From the NCBI GenBank assembly GCA_003225055.1, contig QIAU01000171.1, positions 1 to 46,750 on the forward strand: DNA of 46,750 nucleotides, given 5' to 3'. The position numbers were made by a program, and so were the translations under genes. Shown piece after piece: positions 26,991-35,671 of this stretch (the stretch's first letter is position 1; each line of letters opens with the position of its first letter). Below the pieces are notes generated by a model. That model was not told the origin of the DNA, searched no databases, and saw nothing but the letters and a program-made list of their open reading frames with translations. This DNA comes from Acidobacteriota bacterium (GTDB taxonomy: Bacteria; Acidobacteriota; Terriglobia; Terriglobales; Acidobacteriaceae).

Positions 26991-27144
26991 TTGTTCTGTT
27001 TTGGGGAGAACTTAGCCAAGCAGCTGAAAAGCAATAGTTTACTTCTACCTGCTGCCTTCGGAATCGGACGTGCTTCTTGACTCCGGGTAAGGCGACCTCC
27101 CCGTCGCAGTGAGCACGAGAAAACTATTTGTCTTGGGGAGCGAC

Positions 27145-28989
27145 ATGCAAAGGCTCCGACTAGGTCATCTGATCCGCTACTTCAGCAGGGCCGAGGGCAG
27201 AATTCGCGCCGATGCGTCGTCACTTGAAGGCCGTACTCGCGACGCGTGCAAGGCCGTCATTACGTTGTGCCTGTTCCTGCTTGCCGCGGCGCAAGCGTTC
27301 GCGCATCCTAAGCTGTCGCCGGAGCTGCGACATACGAAGCCGGGCAACCGTGTCGATGTGATTGTGCAGTTCAAGAGCAACCCCACAGAACGCCGTATAG
27401 CGAAAGTTACCGGCAAGGGTGCCGCGCTGAAACAGAAATTATCCGCTGTCAATGGAGCGGCCTTCACATCCCTGCCAGCGGAAGCTCTTGCGCAGCTCGC
27501 TCAAGATCCAGAGGTCGCCTATATAAGCCCGGATCGTCCCCTGCAAGGCACATCCAACTTCGACTACACACCCGAAAGTGTGAATGCGCCCTGGGCCTGG
27601 CAGCAATTGCAGCTGGACGGGACAGGCATCGGAGTCGCAGTAATCGACAGCGGCGTATATCCCGTTGGTGATCTCTATTGGTACAACGCGGCCACTGGAG
27701 CCTACGGTTCGCGCGTCGTCTATAGCCAGAGCTTTGTCCCTGGAACTACGGATACATCCGATTACTACGGCCATGGCACGCACGTAGCTGGCATTATCGC
27801 CGGTGCCGGATGGTTTTCCTCCGGAAACCACTTCTCTCATACCTTTGAGGGGATCGCCCCGAATGCAAAGATCATCAACTTGCGGGCACTGAATCAAAAT
27901 GGGGCGGGCACTGACAGCAGTGTCATTGCTGCGATTAACGCAGCGATCAAGCTGAGATCGAAATACAACATCCGGGTGATGAATCTTTCCCTCGGGCGTC
28001 GAGTCTATGAAAGCTACACCCTCGATCCGCTATGCCAAGCGGTCGAGGCGGCCTGGAAGGCGGGAATTGTCGTCGTAGTGGCGGCCGGTAATCAGGGCCG
28101 CAATGACAGCGCGGGCACCAATGGCTACGGAACTGTCGCCTCGCCCGGCAACGACCCATATGTGATCACCGTCGGCGCAATGAAAACCGCGAATACCCCA
28201 GACCGTGGAGACGACACGGTTGCCAGCTACAGCTCAAAGGGTCCTACGGCTTTTGATCACGTGGTAAAGCCCGACATCGTCGCCCCCGGCAACCGGGTGA
28301 TATCGCTGCTTTCTCCACATTCTCAACTACCGCAGCAGTATTCGGCGACTGACGTACTCATGACGGAATACGCCGATTCGTCCATTCAGCAACTCGTCAT
28401 GAACTATACCAGTACCGACTTGTCGCCCGCTTACTTGCGCCTGAGCGGAACCAGTATGGCGACTCCTGTGGTCAGCGGTGCTGCCGCGCTCATGATCCAG
28501 GCGGATCCGACGCTGACGCCTGATACGGTGAAAGCTCGGCTGATGAAATCCGCCACCAAGAGTTTCCCCATCGATAGCACGACGACTGACCCCACGACAG
28601 GCCAGACTTTCATCGACTATTACGATATTTTTACGGTCGGCGCCGGCTATTTGGATATTCAAGGAGCGCTGACAGACCTCGATACGGTACCACCCGAGCT
28701 AAATGCCGAATCCCCAACAGCAGTCTACGATTCAACCACGGGCAATGTCTATCTCAGTTCCAACAGTTCGGTGCTGTGGGACAGCTCCGTGATTTGGGGT
28801 AATTCAGTTATTTGGGGAAATACCGTGTTAGCAGGGACCGTCGGCAGTCAATCCGTGATCTGGGGCGCATCGGTCATTTGGGGCAACAGCACACAAGCCG
28901 GATTCAGCGTCATCTGGGGTTCGAGTGTCATATGGGGAAACTCGACCCAATCGGGTGTGCTGAACACCTTGAGTGCTGGCGAGAAATGA
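27145..28989 (+). CDS. Exported S8 (subtilisin-like) serine protease with C-terminal VIWG repeats
   Basis: The protein is 614 residues from the ATG at 27145, which follows GGGGAG; a GTG 36 bases upstream is an alternative. A long basic N-region precedes a signal-peptide core (VITLCLFLLAAAQAFAH). An I9-like propeptide follows (VDVIVQFKSN to YISPDRPLQ). The S8 domain has the catalytic Asp in VAVIDSGVY, His in YYGHGTHVAGIIAG and Ser in LSGTSMATPVVSG, plus the oxyanion Asn region VVAAGNQG. After the catalytic domain, about 70 residues (DNA about 28765-28965) hold six VIWG motifs (SSVIWGNSVIWGN and similar) with one VLWD variant. The tail is not a known sorting signal; it looks like a short beta-solenoid or surface-association motif. 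A membrane protein follows 61 bases downstream. Confidence 0.93.
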   Translation: MQRLRLGHLIRYFSRAEGRIRADASSLEGRTRDACKAVITLCLFLLAAAQAFAHPKLSPELRHTKPGNRVDVIVQFKSNPTERRIAKVTGKGAALKQKLSAVNGAAFTSLPAEALAQLAQDPEVAYISPDRPLQGTSNFDYTPESVNAPWAWQQLQLDGTGIGVAVIDSGVYPVGDLYWYNAATGAYGSRVVYSQSFVPGTTDTSDYYGHGTHVAGIIAGAGWFSSGNHFSHTFEGIAPNAKIINLRALNQNGAGTDSSVIAAINAAIKLRSKYNIRVMNLSLGRRVYESYTLDPLCQAVEAAWKAGIVVVVAAGNQGRNDSAGTNGYGTVASPGNDPYVITVGAMKTANTPDRGDDTVASYSSKGPTAFDHVVKPDIVAPGNRVISLLSPHSQLPQQYSATDVLMTEYADSSIQQLVMNYTSTDLSPAYLRLSGTSMATPVVSGAAALMIQADPTLTPDTVKARLMKSATKSFPIDSTTTDPTTGQTFIDYYDIFTVGAGYLDIQGALTDLDTVPPELNAESPTAVYDSTTGNVYLSSNSSVLWDSSVIWGNSVIWGNTVLAGTVGSQSVIWGASVIWGNSTQAGFSVIWGSSVIWGNSTQSGVLNTLSAGEK

Positions 28990-29049
28990 TCAGAACCACA
29001 GCACGATAAGAAGAACGCAAGAGCATTTTGGGCAATCGGAGCTAAACGA

Positions 29050-29775
29050 ATGCAGAGCAATGCGTCTTCCATTTCAAGAATGTTTTTGGCGGTCGTAGTA
29101 CTGTCGGGCTTGGCGGTGCTGGCGAATGCTTTCTTGCATGCTAATTCAGTGGATCATGTTCGTTTTGTGTCCTTCCTCATGGTGGCCTGCCTGGCAGCCC
29201 GTTTGAAAGTCAAGCTGCCTGGACTCACCGGGAACATGTCAGTCAATCTGCCTTTCATCCTGGTTGCTGTGGCTCAAATGAGTGCCTCGGAAGCTATGGC
29301 AGTCGCATGCGTCTCGACTCTGGCACAGTCCCTCCCGCGCGCAACGCAGAAATTCAATCCCATCCAGGCGGCATTTAACTTCTGCAACATGGCGCTGGTA
29401 GTCGCGGCTACTCGCTTGGCTTTCGGTCACCTCATGAGTGTGATCGTTTCCCACTCGCTTATCCTGTCAGTCTCGGCGGTTGTGTTCTGTCTGCTTAACA
29501 CCGTACCGGTGGCGATCATCATTGCACTGACGGAAGCGAAGAATGCGCTGAAGATCTGGGGGAACATCTTCCAGCTTTCGTTCCCATACTTTGTGCTTAG
29601 CGCGGCAATTGCCGGACTGGTCTTGACCGCTTCGGAGCAGATCGGCTGGCAACTGCCGTTGCTTGTTCTGCCTGTGATGTTTGGTGTCTACCATTCCTAC
29701 AAACGCTACTTCACAAGCGGCGCGGAGGTAGCTCCGGCGCCACTCGCAAATGCCAAGGCAGCAATAGCGCGATGA
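29050..29775 (+). CDS. Multi-pass membrane protein, MASE-like sensor module without an output domain
   Basis: A 241-residue protein with about seven hydrophobic helices (MFLAVVVLSGLAVLANAFL, VRFVSFLMVACLAA, SVNLPFILVAVAQM, MALVVAATRLAFGHLM, LILSVSAVVFCLLN, FPYFVLSAAIAGLVL, LPLLVLPVMFGVYHSY). The layout resembles the membrane sensor domains that precede HD-GYP or GGDEF domains in other proteins, but no catalytic domain follows. That similarity is a weak impression, not a firm family call. GGAG lies upstream of the ATG. It follows the VIWG-repeat protease closely and is probably cotranscribed with it. Confidence 0.7.
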   Translation: MQSNASSISRMFLAVVVLSGLAVLANAFLHANSVDHVRFVSFLMVACLAARLKVKLPGLTGNMSVNLPFILVAVAQMSASEAMAVACVSTLAQSLPRATQKFNPIQAAFNFCNMALVVAATRLAFGHLMSVIVSHSLILSVSAVVFCLLNTVPVAIIIALTEAKNALKIWGNIFQLSFPYFVLSAAIAGLVLTASEQIGWQLPLLVLPVMFGVYHSYKRYFTSGAEVAPAPLANAKAAIAR

Positions 29776-29865
29776 TTGCGAACGAGCGAGCGCCGGGCAA
29801 GTTCTGGATCTCTGGGCGCTCGCTTCATGCAACGGAAGATGCTTCGCTCGGATACATTCTAGTTG

Positions 29866-30060
29866 AGCATGCACTAACTCCTTCAGGCGGGAATAGTCCA
29901 GGTGCAGAGCTCGTGCTGTCATGCCATGCTGTTGAGCTAACTCTGCTGCCGTCGACCATGGAATCCGCTAACGCTGCCGATGTGTGCTTCGGAACTGGTC
30001 CAGCTGCTGCCGTGCTTGCTCCATGTCCGTAGCAATAGCCGGCGCAATATCGGCTTTCAT
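29866..30060 (-). pseudogene. Remnant of an IS66-type accessory gene interrupted by a stop codon
   Basis: Reading leftward from ATG 30060 (preceded by CGGAGGATCGATTG) the frame gives MEQARQQLDQFRSTHRQR, then TAG at 29968-29970. It then continues in frame with IPWSTAAELAQQHGMTARAL and HLDYSRLKELV. The two halves together resemble the small IS66-associated protein whose family pattern is roughly RLxQFRxxHRxRxRIPxxxW, AAELAxxHG, A.xLRLDYxxLKxRV. Its C-terminal half is lost, replaced by unrelated sequence. No IS66 transposase is nearby. Confidence 0.55.
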
Positions 30061-30141
30061 CAATCGATCCTCCGACGTTAACAGGCGAGGTCAGCGCAAG
30101 TCATGCAGGCTTGCAGTACTCACCGCCTTCTAGCGTCTATG

Positions 30142-30597
30142 TTAGGTTTTCTTCTTTTGGCTATGCTTGCCGCCAGACTCTGCACGCTTCCTGGAACGAT
30201 ACAGGTCGGAACCCCTTACTGGCGTTTGCTTCGCCGCACGAGGCAATAGCTCTCGTATGGCTAATTGCAGGAATGTAGGAACATTCCTTTTAGAGACGAA
30301 GCCGTTCACGAATTGCAACGCATCTTTGGGCAGCAGCTCATAGCCCGAGAGCATGAGAATGGGCAATTCCGGATGTGTCTTTTTGATTTCCGCAGCGACC
30401 TCCCCACCGTCCATTTCTGGCATTTCATAATCAAGCAGCACTTCATCAACGGGACAAGAGGAAAGGAGTTCAAGTCCTTGACGGCCATTGCTCGCAGTCA
30501 GAACAATGTAGCCTGAGTTTTCCAGGACCATTTTGTGTAGATTGAGCTGCCGCTCTTCATCATAGATTAGAAGGATAGTTCCCTGTCGGACGGACAC
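30142..30597 (-). CDS. Single-domain response regulator (CheY-like)
   Basis: A receiver domain with an acidic pair in ILLIYDEERQ, phosphoacceptor Asp in EVLLDYEMPEMDG, the Thr/Ser switch in LPILMLSG and a conserved Lys in NGFVSKRNVP. The last 30 residues are basic (GSDLYRSRKRAESGGKHS), with no effector domain. The start is taken as the GTG at 30597, which has AAAGGGGG at good spacing; the frame is open further upstream to 30675. No histidine kinase is adjacent, so the partner is unknown. The domain has the residues needed for phosphorylation, in contrast to the degenerate receiver at 33.7 kb. Confidence 0.85.
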   Translation of the reverse strand: MSVRQGTILLIYDEERQLNLHKMVLENSGYIVLTASNGRQGLELLSSCPVDEVLLDYEMPEMDGGEVAAEIKKTHPELPILMLSGYELLPKDALQFVNGFVSKRNVPTFLQLAIRELLPRAAKQTPVRGSDLYRSRKRAESGGKHSQKKKT

Positions 30598-31369
30598 GGC
30601 CACCCCCTTTGCGCGGAAACACAGGCCGACGTGCTTGCGCAGCGGACCGCGTCCGCGCAGGGCGCGGGGTTGCACAGATACAGTTGCACTCTGGGGGTTG
30701 CTTTTCTAAAGTCAAGGGGAAAAATGACGGACCGTATCCGCTTTGGTTGGCATAAGCTGGAGCTATTATCCACAGGCCTATGACGAAGACCAGTGCATTG
30801 TGTTGCTCTCGACGCGCGTGTCTGCCGGACGCTTAATCGCTGGCGCTTCAGCCGTCCATCCCTGGTGGGATTGGCATCTGTACAGCTGTGCAAAACCTCG
30901 GCAGAACCACGTCGAAAGCGCATATGAGACTTTGTAAAGCGGAAAGCGTTGCCGGCACAGCTTCGATAGGGTCACCAGATCCGTCGCTGCGTTAGAGTGC
31001 AGGTTTGTGGCACCATGCGCGTACCGTCGTTGTCGCCTCCCGTAGTGGAATGCCTTCTGCTCACAATGCGTCAAGCAACCTGTCGTGATACACGCTGCCG
31101 TAATCGAGGCTCAATATGCCGGCTACTTCGGTCAGCCGCCGATATTTTGCGAGCACATTCACCCCACCCTGCACTCGCAAGTCTGCCAGACGTGGAAGTA
31201 ACCGCCGAGGCCACCTAGTTGTCCAAAACCAAAGCTTGATGTCTGCTGCAAGCGAATAAATGCGGAGCTCTATCGCGACTTGAAGTCCGCCGAGATCAGC
31301 GAGTTCCTCCGGTTTCCCGTTGACTCTAGCTACTTTCCGGCGCAAAAGTCGGAATAGAACCATCGCTAA
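30598..31369. other. Region without recognisable genes between receiver and integrase remnant
   Basis: About 770 bases with overlapping frames on both strands, none with a motif I recognise. The long minus-strand frame 31061-31975 spans an integrase remnant and tRNA fragment and is judged fortuitous. Confidence 0.5.
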
Positions 31370-31675
31370 TCCTGGTTCGCTCCACCCGGTAGCAATCGGA
31401 GCGGTAGGGACATTCTGCACCCGATCCGCGAACACTTGGGGATCGCGCGCCGTGGGTTCCATGCTTTCCGGCACGGCTTGGGTACGGAGCTGATGCGGGT
31501 GAGCACAAACCCACGCGTGGTACAGGAGCAGCTCGGTCATGCTGATCTCAGGATGCTCCAGCGCTATGCGCATGTGATCCCCAACGATCAACGGACAGCC
31601 GCCGAGCGCGCGACCGAGATCTTTTTGCGGCGTTCTGCGGCGAACTCGCAAGGTAAGCCGTTGCAAGTAAACTGA
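31370..31675 (+). pseudogene. Tyrosine recombinase (integrase) C-terminal remnant
   Basis: The frame opens after a TAA at 31367 and reads SGRDILHPIREHLG, GFHAFRHGLGTELMR, QLGHADLRMLQRYAHV. The last three correspond to the conserved Arg/His motif (HxxRH), the LGH motif and the catalytic Tyr (RYAH) of phage-type integrases. The first Arg and the arm and core-binding domains are missing, so only the last 100 or so residues remain. It ends 6 bases before a tRNA-Glu 3'-half sequence, the classical place for an integrase next to its att site. Confidence 0.8.
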
Positions 31676-31680
31676 CGGGT

Positions 31681-31724
31681 TGGCGTCCCCGACGGGATTT
31701 GAACCCGTGTTACCACCGTGAAAG
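31681..31724 (-). repeat. 3'-half tRNA-Glu fragment (att-like site)
   Basis: Read on the minus strand, the segment begins CTTTCACGGTGGTAACACGG and ends in a T-arm, acceptor 3' strand and GACGCCA. This matches the anticodon loop (TTC), T arm and acceptor 3' strand of tRNA-Glu. The 5' half that should lie to the right is absent (the sequence there is unrelated), so no functional tRNA is made. Such 3' halves are left when integrases recombine at the anticodon loop. Confidence 0.8.
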
Positions 31725-31727
31725 AGG

Positions 31728-32129
31728 CAGCGGTCGCTCTGCAATGCCGTGTAAGGAACCGATGAGAACGCTAGAGAACACGCCCATGTTGTACCGTCCT
31801 TGTACCGCGAGTGTTGACACGGGAAGCCTGAAAACTGGGAGATGTGGCGATCTTGAGAACGAACCAGCAAGGATGATTTGGAGCCATACTGGCAAGATGA
31901 GACCGACTGGCTCTGCACGGTCGAATTCTTGCCCACTGATGATCGAGAGGCTCGGGTGTTTGCTTCGCACATCATCGGGTACCGGCTGGTGATCCTGCAA
32001 AGATGGCGACGCCGAGATAGTGAGGCGAGTCGTCGGGTTTGCGCACCGGATCGCTCAGTGCACTCAGGTACCTCAGCAAAAGCTTCTCAACGCATCACTG
32101 CGCCTGGAATTTTACTTCGACAGCCATGG
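31728..32129. other. Intergenic stretch right of the tRNA-Glu fragment
   Basis: About 400 bases; no gene, RNA or terminator recognised. Confidence 0.5.
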
Positions 32130-33779
32130 CTAAGGTTTCAGGAGTGATTGACCGTAGGCGACGGGAATTGCGAAATTTGATCCGCCGAATTCGCGCACCA
32201 TGGCGAAATTTATTCCTATCACTTTGCCCTGATTGTTGAAAAGCGGACCGCCCGAGCCACCTGAGCTGGTTTGGGCATCGTAGACAATCTTGTCAGCGAG
32301 CACGTCGCCGATGTGCCCCTGGGTGGTGACTGGCCTGATCAGATTGCGGCGCGCGAGTTCTTCCATCACCTGCTTCGGATCACCTTTGGACGCATTCGCG
32401 ATGGACTGGAGCGTCTCTGCGCCGGCCCGCGCCAGAATTGCATCAAGAGCGGTAGGATATCCGAGTAGTACGACCGGACCGCCACTGACCGCCGAGCGCC
32501 GGCCGTCGGCGAGGGCAATCTGTTTGATTCCCAGCCCTGAAACATTTCCCTTCACGACGGCGACGTCTGCGGCTGCTGAAATCTTCTCGGTGCTGACGGC
32601 AATGCCGCTGGTAATGCCGGGGAAATAAGCGGTCATCTCGGCGATCACGGGCTCAACCCCTTGATCGAGCATTTCCTTCAGATCGTCATTCTGCCACCAA
32701 GGCTCGGCGACGTGATGATTGGTGAGAATTCGTCCAGTGTCGGACACAAGGAAACCGGTGCCGAAAACATCCAGGTGTACTTCCGGACCATTCCCGGAGA
32801 GGCCGACCAGCGGATTGCTGTGTTCGTCGGTCTGAGGCTCGCCGCTGCTCGTCACTCCGGCATAGCGAAGTCTCAACCCGGTCGTGTGCTCGCGGAAGCC
32901 GAGCACAACATGGATGAGGCAGACGCTGGGTTCATAGGCCTGGATAATCCTCTCAGCAAACTTGCCTTCGGTCTCGATCTTCTGAAGGCGGCTTTCTACG
33001 GCTGCTAATTGGTTCTGCAAGGCAGAAGCATCTTCTGACTTGCTGGTTGCAATTTGCGATTTCAGGGTTTCGCTCTGTTTCTGGAGTTGAAGCTTCTGTG
33101 GATCGCTCGCCGGGGATGGACTGTGATCCCGCTCGTCAAGGGCGCGACGCGAGCGTTCCATCAGCCGTTGTTCCGTCAGCACGCCGCTCTGCAATCGAGT
33201 AATGGCAGCGTAGACTCGCGTATTCTGTTCCTGGGTGCGACGGTAAAAGAGCAGAAAGACCAGGGCGGCAACGATAAGCACGGCGACCGTCGCCACTCCG
33301 CCCACCCGAAGGGTCCGTCGTTCTTCGTTGACGGCTGTCACCACCTGCTGGGTAGCGTTTCGATTTTCCTCGGCAAGGCGCAGCCGCTCTCGAAATTCGT
33401 CCGCGATAGACTTATTCCGAAGTTGCGAGCGAAGCCGCGACAACAATTCATGTGGGTCGAAGGGTAGAGACAGTACATCGTCGGCCCCGAGATCCAGCCC
33501 CCGAGTGCGCTCGGCTGATCCTCCCGGAGATAGCATCACAACGCGTATGTTGTGAGTGTTTTCGGAACCTTTGATTTCAGAGAGAAGATCGCAGCAATCG
33601 AGCTGCGGCGGATTGGCACCCAGGATAACAGCGTCGGGACCGAAGGCGAGGACGGCCCTCATTCCCCCCTGATAATCGGTCGAAACCTCGTATCCCGCAT
33701 CGCTCAGAGCTGCAGCGATGTGCTTCCTGAGACTATCGTCAGACTCCACTACCAAGACTCTCTCTGTTTTGTGGTTCAT
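32130..33779 (-). CDS. Degenerate receiver domain fused to a membrane trypsin-like (HtrA/S1-type) protease
   Basis: A 549-residue fusion. Residues about 6-120 form a CheY-like receiver. It keeps the acidic pair (ESDD, 12-15) and Ser84. The phosphoacceptor Asp is Gly54 (VILGANPP instead of a LLDxxMP-like motif), and the conserved Lys is absent (LSLPFDP instead of TKPF). A transmembrane helix spans about 161-178 (VATVAVLIVAALVFLLFY). A coiled coil at about 225-275 (QLQKQSETLKSQ, NQLAAVESRLQKIE) follows. The trypsin-like domain has His356 (LTNHHV), Asp405 (AAADVAVVK) and Ser509 (SSGGSGGPLFN). The topology would put the receiver in the cytoplasm and the protease in the periplasm. No PDZ domain is present, unlike DegP. 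Its frame and ATG at 33779 are clear. Confidence 0.9.
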   Translation of the reverse strand: MNHKTERVLVVESDDSLRKHIAAALSDAGYEVSTDYQGGMRAVLAFGPDAVILGANPPQLDCCDLLSEIKGSENTHNIRVVMLSPGGSAERTRGLDLGADDVLSLPFDPHELLSRLRSQLRNKSIADEFRERLRLAEENRNATQQVVTAVNEERRTLRVGGVATVAVLIVAALVFLLFYRRTQEQNTRVYAAITRLQSGVLTEQRLMERSRRALDERDHSPSPASDPQKLQLQKQSETLKSQIATSKSEDASALQNQLAAVESRLQKIETEGKFAERIIQAYEPSVCLIHVVLGFREHTTGLRLRYAGVTSSGEPQTDEHSNPLVGLSGNGPEVHLDVFGTGFLVSDTGRILTNHHVAEPWWQNDDLKEMLDQGVEPVIAEMTAYFPGITSGIAVSTEKISAAADVAVVKGNVSGLGIKQIALADGRRSAVSGGPVVLLGYPTALDAILARAGAETLQSIANASKGDPKQVMEELARRNLIRPVTTQGHIGDVLADKIVYDAQTSSGGSGGPLFNNQGKVIGINFAMVREFGGSNFAIPVAYGQSLLKP

Positions 33780-34020
33780 GGCCGCTTCTTAGGATGGTGC
33801 CAGACTGTCACAGGATTCAATTCGGGCGGGGTCGGCGTCCGTGGTTCCTGGGCCAGTGACGGACTATGGCTCGGCGGTGGACAAGTAACCCTTCGGAACG
33901 CGCGTCTCTGCGCGACCGTGTCAGAAACATCCAAAGTAAGGGAGAGGTGTCCCGTTGGCTTCACCGGGTTCCCCGCTCTTTGCAGTTTCAGCCGCTACAG
34001 CTGACTTTTCCTTGGGAAAC

Positions 34021-34263
34021 TCAATCACCTTGCCGCGCTGATCTCGGGGCTCCCACTTCACTCTTTTTGGGAAAAGATCCCATAGCTCCCAAAACCCTTT
34101 TGTCACCCACTATGTACATGATGGAATCGTCATTTTGGGATGCGGGCTCACCGAAGAGCGAGCCATAGAAGGCTCGCGTTGCCGCCAAGTCTTGGACGCG
34201 AAAGACAAGATGATCTACGTAAAGGTCTTGCAGTAGTTGGCCCACGGCCTTGTCTCTGACCAA
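34021..34263 (-). pseudogene. Truncated VOC/glyoxalase-fold protein remnant
   Basis: The N-terminal part reads VDHLVFRVQDLAATRAFYGS and then DSIMYIVGDKRV. This is the first half of a VOC-fold (glyoxalase/bleomycin resistance) domain, with the first metal His in DHLVFRV. After KRV the frame continues with unrelated sequence and ends at 34021. An overlapping frame (33921-34106) continues with FWELWDLFPKRVKWEPRDQ, so a frameshift near 34095 may separate the parts. Whole VOC domains are about 120 residues, so this one is incomplete. Confidence 0.6.
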
Positions 34264-35138
34264 TTTTCAAATTTCGACGAAGAATGATACCTCATCCCCG
34301 CGATCGGTGATGCCGCAGTTGACCAGTTGAGAGGCGTTACACCATCCCCCCGCGGTTTTGACATCATCTCTTTGCTTTCGACACTTCTATAGTGGTTCCC
34401 TTGCGGTCCTCTTCTTGCCTGTCACCTGACCTGGTCCTTGCCAGGCCTTTTCCTTCTGTGCTCACGACCATGGCTTTTGACCACAGCCGCCGAAGGTGGT
34501 TTGGAACCTGTCCCTGCAGACCGGTTCCGAGGGGCCTACCCTACCCTCATCAGTTAAGCAGTTACGCTCTACTCAGCCTTTCAGCCTTTCGTGCTCGTGG
34601 CGCACGGTGGTCGGCAACTCTTGCCTAATCCGATAATGTCAGAGTCGCCCGTGGTAAAGGAGAAATCCGAAAAACCCTGTACATTCGCGCAAAGGCACAG
34701 GGCAAAGGGCGATATTCTACGCTGAAATGTCTTGAGGTTGGTATCCCTTGACCACCGATCCCCACCGATCTAAAGAGATACGGCCAGCCCTTTTTGCTTT
34801 TGCGCGCGGTCTCATGTCGTTGGGCTACGTCTGCTTTTCTACTGCTCTTTCGAATTCGCGACTTTCTTCTCGGACGTGACCAAGGGCGCCTTCGAAGATG
34901 CCGCAGCATGGGCCGGCGGTCGATAGCGGTCTCGGCGGCGTGGGCGTCCCGCCCGCCCACGCCGGGAGGGCCAATGAGTGTTGATAACGTCAACCATGCC
35001 TCTCAACCGTCTGTCGCTTCCGGATTGCCCAGATCCGGAAGCGTTTCGCAACGTGTACACTAGCCGAAAAACCTACGCAATCGCGCCCTTCCCCATTCTC
35101 CGTTGGGCCGATTTTCGCTCTGACCTTCTGGGGTCGGT
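34264..35138. other. Eroded region without recognisable genes
   Basis: About 870 bases. The plus-strand frame 34392-34628 is Pro/Ser/Arg-rich and lacks motifs. The minus-strand frame 34625-34993 is basic and lacks motifs. Remnants of the integrase upstream of 35139 may be hidden here. Confidence 0.45.
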
Positions 35139-35342
35139 TTGCGTGCCCTCGGGGTCGATGACCTCACCATCTCAGAAATTCTGCGCCACAGTGATGTCTC
35201 GGTGACGCGAGGGAGCTACATCAAGCGGGTTGGCGAGAAAGCCAGCGAAGCCATGGACGGGTTTGAGGCTGAACTCGCGAAGCCAACGAAGAGTGTGAAA
35301 GCACCCCGGGCTGACGCAGTCATTCCAGCAGGCATGGCGTGA
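35139..35342 (+). pseudogene. Second integrase C-terminal remnant
   Basis: Residues LGVDDLTISEILRHSDVSVT followed by RGSYIKRVGEKASEAM match the C-terminal end of a phage-type tyrosine recombinase. The LRH motif (usually LGH) and the catalytic Tyr in RGSYIK are visible. The catalytic Arg motifs that should precede LGVDDLT are not in frame. It lies 330 bases before an intact tRNA-Thr. It is different in sequence from the remnant at 31.4 kb, so two separate elements were here. Confidence 0.65.
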
Positions 35343-35671
35343 GGTAAAATAAACGCATGTCAAGCGTGAGATCAGGTCACTGTTATCCCAACTTCTGCCC
35401 CATGTTGTGGGGAGAAAGCAGATGACCGCATTGTTCACGGTTGTGTTGCTCCTCGGTCTGCACAGCACGTTCGATGCTCCTCACGTCCATGTCGAACCCG
35501 CACCGATTGAGCCGAGCGTGACGGTTTCGGCCTTTGCGTCGGGCACTGCCTCGGTTTCGATCGCGAGCAGTTGGTGGGACACCAGCTTCGATTGGAAACG
35601 TTGACATGCCGATGCCCATAGCCTGATGGGATATAGGATGGGATATAGAAAGTCCGTAAGTGATTGAAAAA
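35343..35671. other. Intergenic stretch before tRNA-Thr
   Basis: A frame at 35407-35604 encodes 65 residues with a hydrophobic start (MTALFTVVLLLGLHSTF) and a Trp-containing tail. It may be a small exported protein but I cannot support it by family. Confidence 0.35.

Larger units (their letters stand above)
26710..27144. other. Intergenic region with twin palindromes
   Basis: The 435-base gap upstream of the S8 protease carries two near-identical palindromes (listed separately) and no recognisable gene. Confidence 0.6.

Noticed and set aside
31061-31975. 304-residue minus-strand open frame
   Set aside because: It crosses an integrase remnant on the other strand and a tRNA-Glu fragment, and has no family motif, so it is fortuitous.
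34392-34628. 78-residue plus-strand frame
   Set aside because: Pro/Ser/Arg-rich with no motif or ribosome-binding site.
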